64,000 nucleotides of DNA from Cacconaster sp045114175 (GCA_045114175.1 JBGUJZ010000035.1:1-64000); one strand, 5' to 3'; positions 8,342 to 15,094 are shown, numbered from the stretch's first letter. The notes: generated by a model from the letters alone, not told the origin. Translations and numbers: made by a program.

Positions 8342-8881
8342 CTAATAGTTAGTCAAAGTAGAATCTCGATCAATGGGCGTAAAGATGTATTTAAAAGATG
8401 AAAGTCTCCCTTTAATATTTCTATCATACCTTGTTACAGTAATGAGCGGATTAGTTATCATGTCTTGGTGTCCTAAGGATCTCGTTTCATAAGGGCCCCT
8501 AAAGAAACCGACATTAAGCAGATACTTTCGAATCTTTTTTTTCTTTGTTGCTCTAACAGCTATGAGTATTTCTTCCCAATCTTGTGTCGCCAAGTTAACG
8601 CCTTCGTCATCTTTGAATAATAATCTACTAACGGGAAAACACTCCTGCCCCACAACCTCATTTATGTCTTTCATCGGCCGAGAACACTCAAAGTAATACA
8701 GGGTATCAAAGTTAAATCGAAGAGCCTTCCGCAAGTCGATGACGCAACTCTCACTATCTACAGGGAAAATATTATCGATATAAGCATTGACTCTCCACTC
8801 CGTAGGATATATTCCCAACAATGAAGATTCGCAAGATGTGAAACAGACACATAATGCCAAGAATAATAGGGTCCTCTTCAT
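8342..8881 (-). CDS. hypothetical lipoprotein (element A)
   Basis: 179 residues. A short type II signal ends in the lipobox FTSC (Cys19 predicted as the lipidated residue). The mature part is mixed alpha/beta with no family I recognise. It lies 33 bases after the DUF2442-HTH gene with no visible promoter between, so it is probably the third gene of that transcript. Codon use is more A+T-rich than in the housekeeping genes, as expected for mobile DNA. Confidence 0.7.
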   Translation of the reverse strand: MKRTLLFLALCVCFTSCESSLLGIYPTEWRVNAYIDNIFPVDSESCVIDLRKALRFNFDTLYYFECSRPMKDINEVVGQECFPVSRLLFKDDEGVNLATQDWEEILIAVRATKKKKIRKYLLNVGFFRGPYETRSLGHQDMITNPLITVTRYDRNIKGRLSSFKYIFTPIDRDSTLTNY

Positions 8882-8914
8882 GCCGCGTTTTATTATGACT
8901 GAGCGGATTAATGA

Positions 8915-9331
8915 CTATATGGCAGTCATTTCCCGTCCCAACTGGCGAATCGTTCCAAGAATCTGATCCGTTCGCTGCGCTGAGGGCTTTTTGATTCCGT
9001 AAATATAGCGGGAGAGAAGACTCTTGTTGATGCCTATAGTGCGGGCCACCTCAGAGACATTCAACTGGGGGAACTTATGGAAGACCTCTGCGATGGGATT
9101 GTTCGTATCGGGCTCGGCCGTGACAAAGAAACTGCTGATATGGATATCCTCGTCGATGTCATCCCAGCGAATGTCGTCGCCGTCAAGGCCGATTTCATAA
9201 TGGGCGCGCTGCTCGGGCGTAGCTTCCAGCAAAAGAGGAAATGCCTCCAGCGGACGGCTGTAGGTATTGCCTTGGTCGGTCTGGATGTAAATCCGGCCGC
9301 CATCAAACCACAATTTTTCGATTGCCTCCAT
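8915..9331 (-). CDS. DUF2442 protein with C-terminal helix-turn-helix, antitoxin-like
   Basis: About 138 residues from the chosen ATG at 9331 (MEAIEKLWFDGG), which has GAGG about nine bases upstream. An ATG at 9349, overlapping the preceding gene, is also possible. The N-terminal part (GGRIYIQTDQGNTYSRPLEAFPLLLEAT, with the positions RPL and FP conserved) is DUF2442-like. The C-terminal 45 residues (NVSEVARTIGINKSLLSRY) form a Cro/XRE-like helix-turn-helix. DUF4160 and DUF2442 genes commonly pair as a putative toxin-antitoxin module. An HTH on this partner implies autoregulation, and a matching dyad lies in the promoter at 9605-9623. Confidence 0.82.
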   Translation of the reverse strand: MEAIEKLWFDGGRIYIQTDQGNTYSRPLEAFPLLLEATPEQRAHYEIGLDGDDIRWDDIDEDIHISSFFVTAEPDTNNPIAEVFHKFPQLNVSEVARTIGINKSLLSRYIYGIKKPSAQRTDQILGTIRQLGREMTAI

Positions 9332-9335
9332 ATTG

Positions 9336-9572
9336 TTAGTCCTCATCAAAGTATTCTTTCCAAGCCTTAATCATTTCCTCTTTGTACTGCTTTACAGCTC
9401 CCACCGCCTTTTTGAGATCGGCAGGCTTGATGCCATTGTTCTCCACGACTTCCGCCGTTTCAATATTGATCTTTGCTTTTCCGTCGCCATTCTTGACATG
9501 AATATGCATAGGAAGGTGTTCTTCCGAATAGAAGAAGAACCGAAGGCCGAAGAGAAACAGAATCGTTGGCAT
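9336..9572 (-). CDS. DUF4160 protein, toxin-like partner
   Basis: 78 residues. MPTILFLFGLRFFFYSEEH followed by LPMHIHVKNGDGKAKI matches the DUF4160 pattern (small protein with an aromatic-rich N-terminus and a P-x-H-x-H-V motif). DUF4160 is generally found next to DUF2442 and is treated as a likely toxin-antitoxin component; its activity is not established. First gene of the element A operon. Its stop is four bases before the chosen start of the DUF2442 gene. Confidence 0.85.
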   Translation of the reverse strand: MPTILFLFGLRFFFYSEEHLPMHIHVKNGDGKAKINIETAEVVENNGIKPADLKKAVGAVKQYKEEMIKAWKEYFDED

Positions 9573-9596
9573 AGTCGTTAGTATTAATGTTCACCA

Positions 9597-9628
9597 CAAA
9601 TGTAGGGATAAATTTTTATACCCACAAA
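9597..9628 (-). promoter_or_regulatory. promoter of the DUF4160/DUF2442 operon with internal dyad
   Basis: Minus strand: -33 TTTG (9625-9628), 20-base spacer, -7 TACATTTG (9597-9604), 25 bases upstream of the DUF4160 start. The spacer is almost filled by an imperfect 19-base dyad (9605-9623, arms GGG..TAAA and TTTA..CCC). Bound protein would block the promoter. Confidence 0.65.
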
Positions 9629-9688
9629 TATTGAGGAGCGTTTTTAATCATCCCGCCAAATAACGCCATAAAAAGACACTAACTGCCA

Positions 9689-9715
9689 GAAATGTTTCCC
9701 TAATGTTTCCCTAAA
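9689..9715 (+). repeat. element A right arm repeat
   Basis: Matches 8076-8102 with a single mismatch: two TTTCCCTAA units in tandem, 60 bases inside the right attachment core. Confidence 0.65.
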
Positions 9716-9774
9716 ACCGCAATAGCATTTTACAACACGCTATAAATCAACGCATTATAATCAATAGTTAGTGC

Positions 9775-9789
9775 TCCCGCCCGAGGCAC
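9775..9789 (+). repeat. attachment core copy 2
   Basis: TCCCGCCCGAGGCAC, identical to the end of tRNA-Leu (7989-8003). No tRNA body precedes it. Boundary between elements A and B. Confidence 0.85.
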
Positions 9790-9842
9790 AACAGGACCCT
9801 GTAAGTTGTTGATTTTCAAACACCTTGCAGGGTCTTGTCATT

Positions 9843-9880
9843 TGTGGTCACCAAATTTGACCACATTTTGACCACATTTT
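9843..9880 (+). repeat. element B left arm repeats
   Basis: An inverted TGTGGTCA (9843-9850) is followed by two direct units TGACCACATTTT (9858-9869 and 9869-9880, sharing one base). Confidence 0.65.
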
Positions 9881-9969
9881 GAAACAATGCCTCAGTGCCC
9901 ATCCGCCATCAAAGGCTCCTCTATTAAGTGGAGATGGAATACTCGTTATTAGCGGTTCTTCAGCAGATC

Positions 9970-10002
9970 TTTGGCTTTTTGTTTAAAAAAAAACTAAATT
10001 TG
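9970..10002 (+). promoter_or_regulatory. promoter of the element B operon
   Basis: -33 TTTG (9970-9973), 21-base spacer, -7 TAAATTTG (9995-10002), 26 bases upstream of the first start codon. It fits the Bacteroidota consensus and implies the cassette is expressed independently of its insertion site. Confidence 0.6.
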
Positions 10003-10028
10003 TAACTAACTTTCAGGAAGCATATCCA

Positions 10029-10682
10029 ATGCAAAGCAATACTGTCATTAAGCATAAAGAAAGACTTGAACTCATTATCGACCAAGCCTATACTCTTTTA
10101 TGTAACAAGATTGCTGGGGAAGAGATTATTGTCAATAATGAAGCTTCTCTGCAAATGCAGTTTGGAACTCTCCTAAAGTCGCTTGGCGTTCTTTATGAGT
10201 TTTCCGCTACGGATCACTTCCATATTGAACTTGAAACGCCCGAATTGATATCGGGAACCGCGAAGTCAAAGAATGGAGCCAGGTGTGATATTAAACTGGC
10301 CTTCTTTGAAGGACGGCAATCTATCCCGAAGGCACAGGCTTATATAGAATTAAAGTATTTCAAGATTCCCGAGAAGACCTCATCTACAGAGGCTACCACA
10401 GACAATCGTTTTGGCGTTTTGATGGATATTGAGAACCTTGAGCGCTATCAGGAAGAATTAAGGGCGGGTAATAGCGTTAAGCCATTGTGCTACGAGATAG
10501 TATTTGCGGAGAACAGCACTTATTATTCCGCAAAAAGAGCGACCGGATACGATATTGGCGAAAATATTACGAGCGAATCATCATATTCTTACTGTGGGAG
10601 AACCATTTGTTTAAAGCATACGTATACCTTCCATTGGAACAAATATTCCGAAACTCAATACTGGTTGAAAATTAAAATTTAA
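10029..10682 (+). CDS. PD-(D/E)XK nuclease-like protein, element B gene 1
   Basis: 217 residues, cytosolic, no signal peptide. I do not recognise a named family. Residues 35-52 form an amphipathic helix with Glu38 and Gln42. Then ARCDIKL places Asp87 on a strand, and YIELKYFK gives Glu107-x-Lys109 on the next. The spacing E...D-x19-E-x-K is the signature of the PD-(D/E)XK fold seen in restriction and repair nucleases. Nuclease activity is inference. It opens an operon whose next gene starts nine bases after its stop. Base composition is A+T-rich relative to the chromosome, consistent with mobile cargo. A regulatory protein with a nuclease-like fold is the alternative. Confidence 0.75.
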   Translation: MQSNTVIKHKERLELIIDQAYTLLCNKIAGEEIIVNNEASLQMQFGTLLKSLGVLYEFSATDHFHIELETPELISGTAKSKNGARCDIKLAFFEGRQSIPKAQAYIELKYFKIPEKTSSTEATTDNRFGVLMDIENLERYQEELRAGNSVKPLCYEIVFAENSTYYSAKRATGYDIGENITSESSYSYCGRTICLKHTYTFHWNKYSETQYWLKIKI

Positions 10683-10691
10683 TTATTTGAT

Positions 10692-12050
10692 ATGTCACTT
10701 TACGATGAAAGAATTGAGGCCCTGATAGATGCCGCATTGGCAGATGGAGTTCTCACAGAAAAAGAAAAGCAGATTCTTTTTAAGAAAGCCCAAGAGGAAG
10801 GAATCGATCTCGATGAATTTGAGATGGTTCTGGACGGGCGACTTGTTGAATTGCAAAAACGAGCAAAAGAAGAGGCCAAGAAATCCGCTCCTAAATCGGA
10901 CAAGTTTGGTGATGTCAGAAAGTGTCCAGCCTGTGGCGCAATCGTCCCTGCTTTCCAGGGCGTATGTCCGGAGTGCGGATACGAATTCTCCGGAGTAGAA
11001 GCCAATTTGTCATCAAAAAAGCTTGCCGAAGAACTGAAGAAGAATCGTGGTGCTAAAGACAAAAAGGACATTATAGAATCCTTTCCTATCCCTAATACGA
11101 AAGGAGATTTGCTGGAATTTTTGACTTCTATGAAGCCCAAAATGATGGATTTTTCAGATCCGTTATGCAGCGCTTATTTTAAAAAATACGAAGAATGCAT
11201 CTCTAAATCCGAATTATCTTTCTCTGGAGACAAGATGTTTTCGTCTTTTTTGTCGGAATTCCCTGAGTTGAAAAAGAAATGGGAAAAGCAATATCGTTCT
11301 CATCAACTAAAGCAATCTGTCTCTGATTTCAGCTTGCTTGAGTTTGTCATGGATCATTTCGGCGTGATAATACTCAGTATTGTCGCTATTATTGGCATAT
11401 GGTGCGGGATAAGTGGAATCTCCCGGGCTGTCTCGTCTTCCCGAGAGGCATCAAGCCTTAAGGTGCAGTACCAGCAATTGAATGAGGCATTTAATAATCA
11501 GGATTATTCCAAAGCCGCAATTATTTTGAAAGAACTCCCCACGTCTTCCGAGAGAAAAAAAGTTGCGAAGGTTTTGGAGAATAATTCGCTTTTAGAAGAA
11601 AATGTATTTAACGCCTTACTCGCAAACGGTTTCATTGATGAGGCCGAGGAAATAGTTGAAAAGAAGAAAGACAGTTCATTTGAGATACCATTTATTAAGG
11701 CTCTTATAGATAATAAGAGGTATCAGGAGGCGGCAAAGAGGGTTCATTACTCAATCCGTGACGAGGTGTTGGCTTATTGCGTTGAAACAGAGAATTTCGC
11801 CGCGGGTAGAACCATTATTGGTGAGGGTGAATACAGCAGCTTCCATAAATTTATGGCCAAATACGTCACCAATCTGTGTCAAAAGAAAAAAATAACTACC
11901 GCAGCTCAAATTGTCGAGAAGAACCTTTCATATTTCAATTCATTAAAGTTTAAAGACGGAATATTTGGTGGGAACAAGAGTGAATATGAAGCTCACAACA
12001 CCACTGCGGTACGAAACGAAATGAATAGCATAATTAGAAGTTACAAGTAA
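10692..12050 (+). CDS. TerB-like / zinc-ribbon membrane protein, element B gene 2
   Basis: 452 residues. Residues 1-55 (ALADGVLTEKEKQILF and EEGIDLDEFEMVLDG) form a short helical domain resembling TerB or SHOCT-like modules. Residues 78-95 are a zinc ribbon (Cys78-x2-Cys81, Cys92-x2-Cys95). One membrane helix lies at about 223-245 (FGVIILSIVAIIGIWCGI). The remaining 200 residues are helical and repeat-like. The predicted topology is a cytosolic zinc-ribbon half anchored in the inner membrane, with the C-terminal part possibly outside. Zinc-ribbon membrane proteins next to SPFH/YdjI-type genes recall the B. subtilis ydjGHI group. The next gene starts two bases after this stop. Confidence 0.78.
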   Translation: MSLYDERIEALIDAALADGVLTEKEKQILFKKAQEEGIDLDEFEMVLDGRLVELQKRAKEEAKKSAPKSDKFGDVRKCPACGAIVPAFQGVCPECGYEFSGVEANLSSKKLAEELKKNRGAKDKKDIIESFPIPNTKGDLLEFLTSMKPKMMDFSDPLCSAYFKKYEECISKSELSFSGDKMFSSFLSEFPELKKKWEKQYRSHQLKQSVSDFSLLEFVMDHFGVIILSIVAIIGIWCGISGISRAVSSSREASSLKVQYQQLNEAFNNQDYSKAAIILKELPTSSERKKVAKVLENNSLLEENVFNALLANGFIDEAEEIVEKKKDSSFEIPFIKALIDNKRYQEAAKRVHYSIRDEVLAYCVETENFAAGRTIIGEGEYSSFHKFMAKYVTNLCQKKKITTAAQIVEKNLSYFNSLKFKDGIFGGNKSEYEAHNTTAVRNEMNSIIRSYK

Positions 12051-12051
12051 T

Positions 12052-13332
12052 ATGGGTATTTTCGGAAAAGGTAAAAGTGGCGGATTGATGAATGTAATCC
12101 GCTGCGATGAGGCTGAGTACCTCGTTTGGAAATGGCGTCCCGAAGGACAAGACGCCAATGCAACAACAAGAGAGAATGCCATTAGATTTGGCAGTAGCCT
12201 CCGCGTTAAGGAAGGCGAGGTCGCGGTCTTTGTTTACAAAAAAGATGGTGGTCAGGTGATGGACTATATCGTCGGCCCATATGATGGAACAATAAAGACT
12301 GACAATTTCCCGATTCTTGCTGGTCTCATCGGAACAGCTTTTGGTGGGGAGTCACCCTTCCAAGCCGAGATTTATTTTATCAATCTGCAGCTCAATAACC
12401 AAATCAAGTTTGCAATACCATATTTTGATGTTGCAGACCCGCGATCTCTTGATATTACTGTTCCTTTCTCGGTGCGAGGAATTATCACATTCAATCTTAC
12501 CGATTACAAGAGCTTCATTAAGTTAAATCGCTTGGTGGATTTTGATTTGGAGGCTTTCTCTAATCAGATAAAGGGGGCGGTAACGAAGTTTGTCAAGAGT
12601 TTCGTAGCAAATTACCCGGCCGATAATCAACTTCCCGTTCTTCAACTTGAAAGAAAAGTTGTGGAAATTGGTGACATGATCCAAAGTCGGCTTGCCCCAG
12701 CATTTGAAAATGATTTCGGCGTTAATCTGAAACGATTTGATATTACAGCGATAGAGGCAGATAAAGAGAGCGAAGGTTATCTTGAATTCTCCAGGCTTAC
12801 CAAAGAGCAACAGCTTCGGAGAGCGGAAATTGACACAGAGAATTATGAACGGCAGGCTAGGCTTTCCACGGAATCTCAATTCATCCAAGCACACGCTATT
12901 GATGTTCAGGGAGATGTTATGAAAACAGCGGCCCAAAGTATGGGACAAGCAGGATCCATGGATATGGGCGGAGGGATGAATCCTGCCGGCATGATGATGG
13001 GAATGGCGATGGGTGGTGCAATGGGCCAGACAATGGCAGGAATGATGGGGGGAATGGGACAAACAGCTCAGATGGCAGGACAAAATCCTGTAACTGCACC
13101 TCCTGCTCCGCCTACAATATCTTTTATGATTGCTAACAACGGTCAGCAAAGTGGACCCTACACGATTCCTCAGATTCAGCAGTTTATCGCAGCAGGACAG
13201 GTTACTAGACAAACATATGTTTGGAAGCAAGGTATGGCTAATTGGGCTTTGGCGGAAACTGTCCCCGAACTGAGTGGACTGTTTGCTCCCACGCCACCCC
13301 CGGTACCTCCTACCCCTCCTTCAATGCCTTAG
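12052..13332 (+). CDS. SPFH-domain protein with GYF_2 domain, element B gene 3
   Basis: 426 residues. MGIFGKGKSGG...VIRCDEAEYLVWKW followed by GSSLRVKEGEVAVFV is the start of the SPFH (band 7) fold of the YdjI type, running to about residue 240. A charged helix follows (250-290), then a Met/Gly-rich linker (300-345) and a Pro-rich hinge. A GYF_2 domain occupies about 356-411 (SGPYTIPQIQQFIAAGQV, then YVWKQGMANW), and the tail is proline-rich. SPFH proteins oligomerise at membranes. GYF_2 domains are thought to bind partner peptides or membranes. It is translationally close to gene 2 (one base between) and gene 4 (four bases). A scaffolding role in this system is inference. Confidence 0.88.
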   Translation: MGIFGKGKSGGLMNVIRCDEAEYLVWKWRPEGQDANATTRENAIRFGSSLRVKEGEVAVFVYKKDGGQVMDYIVGPYDGTIKTDNFPILAGLIGTAFGGESPFQAEIYFINLQLNNQIKFAIPYFDVADPRSLDITVPFSVRGIITFNLTDYKSFIKLNRLVDFDLEAFSNQIKGAVTKFVKSFVANYPADNQLPVLQLERKVVEIGDMIQSRLAPAFENDFGVNLKRFDITAIEADKESEGYLEFSRLTKEQQLRRAEIDTENYERQARLSTESQFIQAHAIDVQGDVMKTAAQSMGQAGSMDMGGGMNPAGMMMGMAMGGAMGQTMAGMMGGMGQTAQMAGQNPVTAPPAPPTISFMIANNGQQSGPYTIPQIQQFIAAGQVTRQTYVWKQGMANWALAETVPELSGLFAPTPPPVPPTPPSMP

Positions 13333-13336
13333 TTCT

Positions 13337-13687
13337 ATGAAAATCAAAATTTTCCCCGCCATTATTGCATTGGCGTTGAGTGTGTTATTTGCCTACGGAT
13401 TGTATTCCTGGGGAAATAATATTGAAAACAAGACTCTTATATCCATCATCGGAGGCGTATCGCTATTCCTAACGATTGGAACCGTTCTAGGAACATCCTT
13501 TGATGATAAGAGAAAGTCTGTTAATCTCAAAACCATATCAGCTTTATTTGCATTAGGAGTCATTATCGCTGGCATTGTGTTCTGCAATAAGACAGCTTCT
13601 TCGATGAATTTGATCATTGTTGTCAGCAGCGTAATAATGTTGCTCTGGGCGTTACTGGTTTATTTGGTCTCTTCAATAAAAAAATAA
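13337..13687 (+). CDS. four-helix membrane protein, element B gene 4
   Basis: 116 residues. I chose the ATG at 13337, four bases after the stop of gene 3. Longer reading from 13274 would overlap gene 3 by 59 bases. Four hydrophobic segments (IFPAIIALALSVLFAYGLY, ISIIGGVSLFLTIGTVLG, ISALFALGVIIAGIVF, LIIVVSSVIMLLWALLVYL) fill nearly the whole length, with a positive loop DDKRKSVNLK between the second and third. No family recognised. It is probably the membrane component of the operon, an anchor or pore. Confidence 0.75.
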   Translation: MKIKIFPAIIALALSVLFAYGLYSWGNNIENKTLISIIGGVSLFLTIGTVLGTSFDDKRKSVNLKTISALFALGVIIAGIVFCNKTASSMNLIIVVSSVIMLLWALLVYLVSSIKK

Positions 13688-13941
13688 GAAGCTATATTCC
13701 TGCAAGGCATCCTACGACCTCTACTCGGTATGGCATCACTTTGAGAGCATTATTGCTAAAGAGATTAATGGTTAACTTCTCGACCACATTTGACCACGTT
13801 TTCTGAAGTTGACCACATTTGACCACATTTCCCGGGGGCTATGGTGAAGGTGTTCAGACAAAACCTAACAAATTACAGCTCAAGATTTTAGATAAACACA
13901 ATAGCCACCGGGTAGTCCACTGTAGCCACCAGTACATTTAG
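13688..13941. other. right end of element B, no complete gene
   Basis: Contains four GACCACATTT-type units (13781-13830). Between 13690 and 13770 one forward frame reads as plausible protein (ASYDLYSVWHHFESIIAKE, then a stop). It has no start of its own and may be the tail of a deleted gene. Otherwise nothing is seen. Confidence 0.5.
13781..13830 (+). repeat. element B right arm repeats
   Basis: Four GACCACATTT-like units at 13781, 13791, 13811 and 13821, in two tandem pairs, the same word as at the left end (9858-9880). Confidence 0.65.
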
Positions 13942-13956
13942 TCCCGCCCGAGGCAC
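13942..13956 (+). repeat. attachment core copy 3
   Basis: TCCCGCCCGAGGCAC. With flanks the match to the tRNA end extends to 18 bases (13940-13957 against 7987-8004). Boundary between elements B and C. Confidence 0.85.
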
Positions 13957-14028
13957 GAAAAAGAGCAGCTGCAGCTGCTCTTTTTGTGCCTAATGGCACC
14001 TGTTTTACGGGGGCATATCCCCCGCACC
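13944..14028 (+). repeat. about 85-base direct repeat, copy 1 (att core plus hairpin)
   Basis: Imperfectly repeated at 17406-17488: att core, the GAGCAGC hairpin, then GGCACCTGTTTTACGGGGGC and a CCCCG run. The pair brackets element C. Confidence 0.75.
13953..13989. terminator. bidirectional hairpin at the B/C boundary
   Basis: GCACGAAAAAGAGCAGC pairs with GCTGCTCTTTTTGTGC. It partly contains the attachment core and can terminate transcription from both sides, including the MerR gene to the right. It is part of an 85-base repeat shared with 17406-17488. Confidence 0.75.
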
Positions 14029-14070
14029 TTTTGGTCACCAGTAGGAACGGAGTGGCTGCTAAATTGAAAT

Positions 14071-14895
14071 TTATACCTTCTCCGCCGGCACCTGGAGAAT
14101 GGTTAGCCACTTCTCAGGGTCTTCCTGATTCCAGATGCCGTCCACGTAAACGGCTCGGGGGGCGTCGGCCACTTTCCAGCCTTCTTTTTCCATCCAAGCG
14201 AAGAGGTCGATATAATTCTGGTACAGGCGGTCGTAAGGGCCATAGACTTTCATACATACGGCAGTCGGCACTTCTGGGACATCCTTGAATTTGATGATTG
14301 CCGAGTCTTTCCCTTTGGCAGTGACTTTCTCGCAGTACTCGATGTCGATGTCCTTGGGCTTGTAGTCGCCGTGCTCGATGGTGTAGCAGTAGCCGGGCTC
14401 CGGGCATTCGCAGCCGAGGCGGGCCATCTCCGGGCCGATGACCTCATAGCAGAGTCGGCCCAAATCGTCGAATGAGGGAATGGTTGTACGATGGCTGGCC
14501 ACAATGATGGCAGGCAAGCTTTCAATAGTGATCTTTTCCATTTTCTTGAGTTTCTTTTGGGAAGCCACCATCGCCTTGAGCTGCGCTTTGCGGGCATTTA
14601 GCTGCCTTAGTTCTTCTTCGCAGACGCGAATCTTCTCTTCCAGCGCCTCGATGCTTGGAACGTGCGTATCGTCCTCATAGAGGTCGCGAATCTCCTCCAG
14701 ACTAAATCCCATCCCTTTGAGGGACAGGATAGCTTGCATCTTCTGAAACTGATCTACACTATAGTAGCGGTACCCGGTATCCCGGTCCACAATCTCAGGC
14801 ACCAGCAGGTCTATCTCCTCATAATGCCGGAGCGTCCGTACCGTGACGCGGCAAAGGCGTGAAAACTCCCCGATTTTTAATCTGTTTGTCTTCAT
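14071..14895 (-). CDS. MerR-family regulator with GyrI-like effector domain
   Basis: 274 residues. The N-terminal winged helix (LKIGEFSRLCRVTVRTLRHY, then RDTGYRYYSVDQF) is the MerR DNA-binding domain. A coiled coil at about 78-112 (EEKIRVCEEELRQLNARKAQ) is the dimer helix. The C-terminal 155 residues are a GyrI/SOUL-like ligand-binding domain, as in BmrR-type multidrug regulators. The ligand is unknown. No transporter lies nearby, so the target may be elsewhere or lost. Its own promoter has a dyad in the long spacer, the normal MerR operator position. Confidence 0.92.
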   Translation of the reverse strand: MKTNRLKIGEFSRLCRVTVRTLRHYEEIDLLVPEIVDRDTGYRYYSVDQFQKMQAILSLKGMGFSLEEIRDLYEDDTHVPSIEALEEKIRVCEEELRQLNARKAQLKAMVASQKKLKKMEKITIESLPAIIVASHRTTIPSFDDLGRLCYEVIGPEMARLGCECPEPGYCYTIEHGDYKPKDIDIEYCEKVTAKGKDSAIIKFKDVPEVPTAVCMKVYGPYDRLYQNYIDLFAWMEKEGWKVADAPRAVYVDGIWNQEDPEKWLTILQVPAEKV

Positions 14896-14923
14896 AACAA
14901 CTGTGCACTTTTGTTATTTGCCG

Positions 14924-14956
14924 CAAAGATAATACGTGACGTAGGGTACGAGTCAA
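14924..14956 (-). promoter_or_regulatory. merR-type promoter with operator dyad
   Basis: Minus strand: TTGA (14953-14956), 21-base spacer, -7 TATCTTTG (14924-14931). The spacer contains TACGT-N-ACGTA, an 11-base palindrome at 14933-14943. MerR proteins act by twisting promoters through dyads placed here. Confidence 0.55.
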
Positions 14957-15043
14957 GAGAAAAATGAAAAAAGTATCAGCAATTCAGGTTCTCGTTATCC
15001 TGAAAATACAACGATCACCTCCTCTGAGAATCGTATTCTCCAT

Positions 15044-15052
15044 CCGAGGCAC
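15044..15052 (+). repeat. possible partial attachment core
   Basis: CCGAGGCAC, the last nine bases of the core, followed by AGAAAGAGCGGC, which resembles the start of the hairpins at 13957 and 17419. Short enough to be chance. Confidence 0.35.
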
Positions 15053-15086
15053 AGAAAGAGCGGCTAGGATTTTTAAATATTTTGTA

Positions 15087-15094
15087 TATCTTTG
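15087..15094 (+). promoter_or_regulatory. -7 box upstream of the element C lipoprotein
   Basis: TATCTTTG, 26 bases before the start codon at 15121. No clear -33 TTTG is present. Confidence 0.45.

Larger units (their letters stand above)
8004..9789. mobile_element. integrated element A (no integrase)
   Basis: Bounded by identical 15-base copies of the tRNA-Leu end. Just inside each boundary is a nearly identical 27-base repeat (8076-8102 and 9689-9715, one mismatch) built of two TTTCCCTAA-type units. TAGTTAGTGC also occurs near both ends (8226-8235, 9765-9774). Cargo: a lipoprotein and a DUF4160/DUF2442-HTH pair. No recombinase gene is present, so it may be a remnant or may be mobilised in trans. 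Confidence 0.7.
9629..9969. other. junction of elements A and B, no gene
   Basis: Holds the right arm repeat of A (9689-9715), att core copy 2 (9775-9789), a hairpin with GACCCTGTAAG / CTTGCAGGGTC arms (about 9794-9834), and the left arm repeats of B (9843-9880). I see no coding sequence. Confidence 0.6.
9790..13956. mobile_element. integrated element B carrying a four-gene operon
   Basis: Bounded by att core copies 2 and 3. Near both ends are TGACCACATTT repeats: left 9858-9880 plus an inverted TGTGGTCA at 9843-9850, right four units at 13781-13830. These differ from the repeats of element A, so a different recombinase specificity is implied. Cargo is one operon (10029-13687) with its own promoter. 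No integrase, relaxase or transposase. Confidence 0.7.

Noticed and set aside
15044..15052. Firm attachment site between the MerR gene and the lipoprotein
   Set aside because: Only nine bases match and no arm repeats flank it. Kept as a low-confidence repeat, not used as an element boundary.
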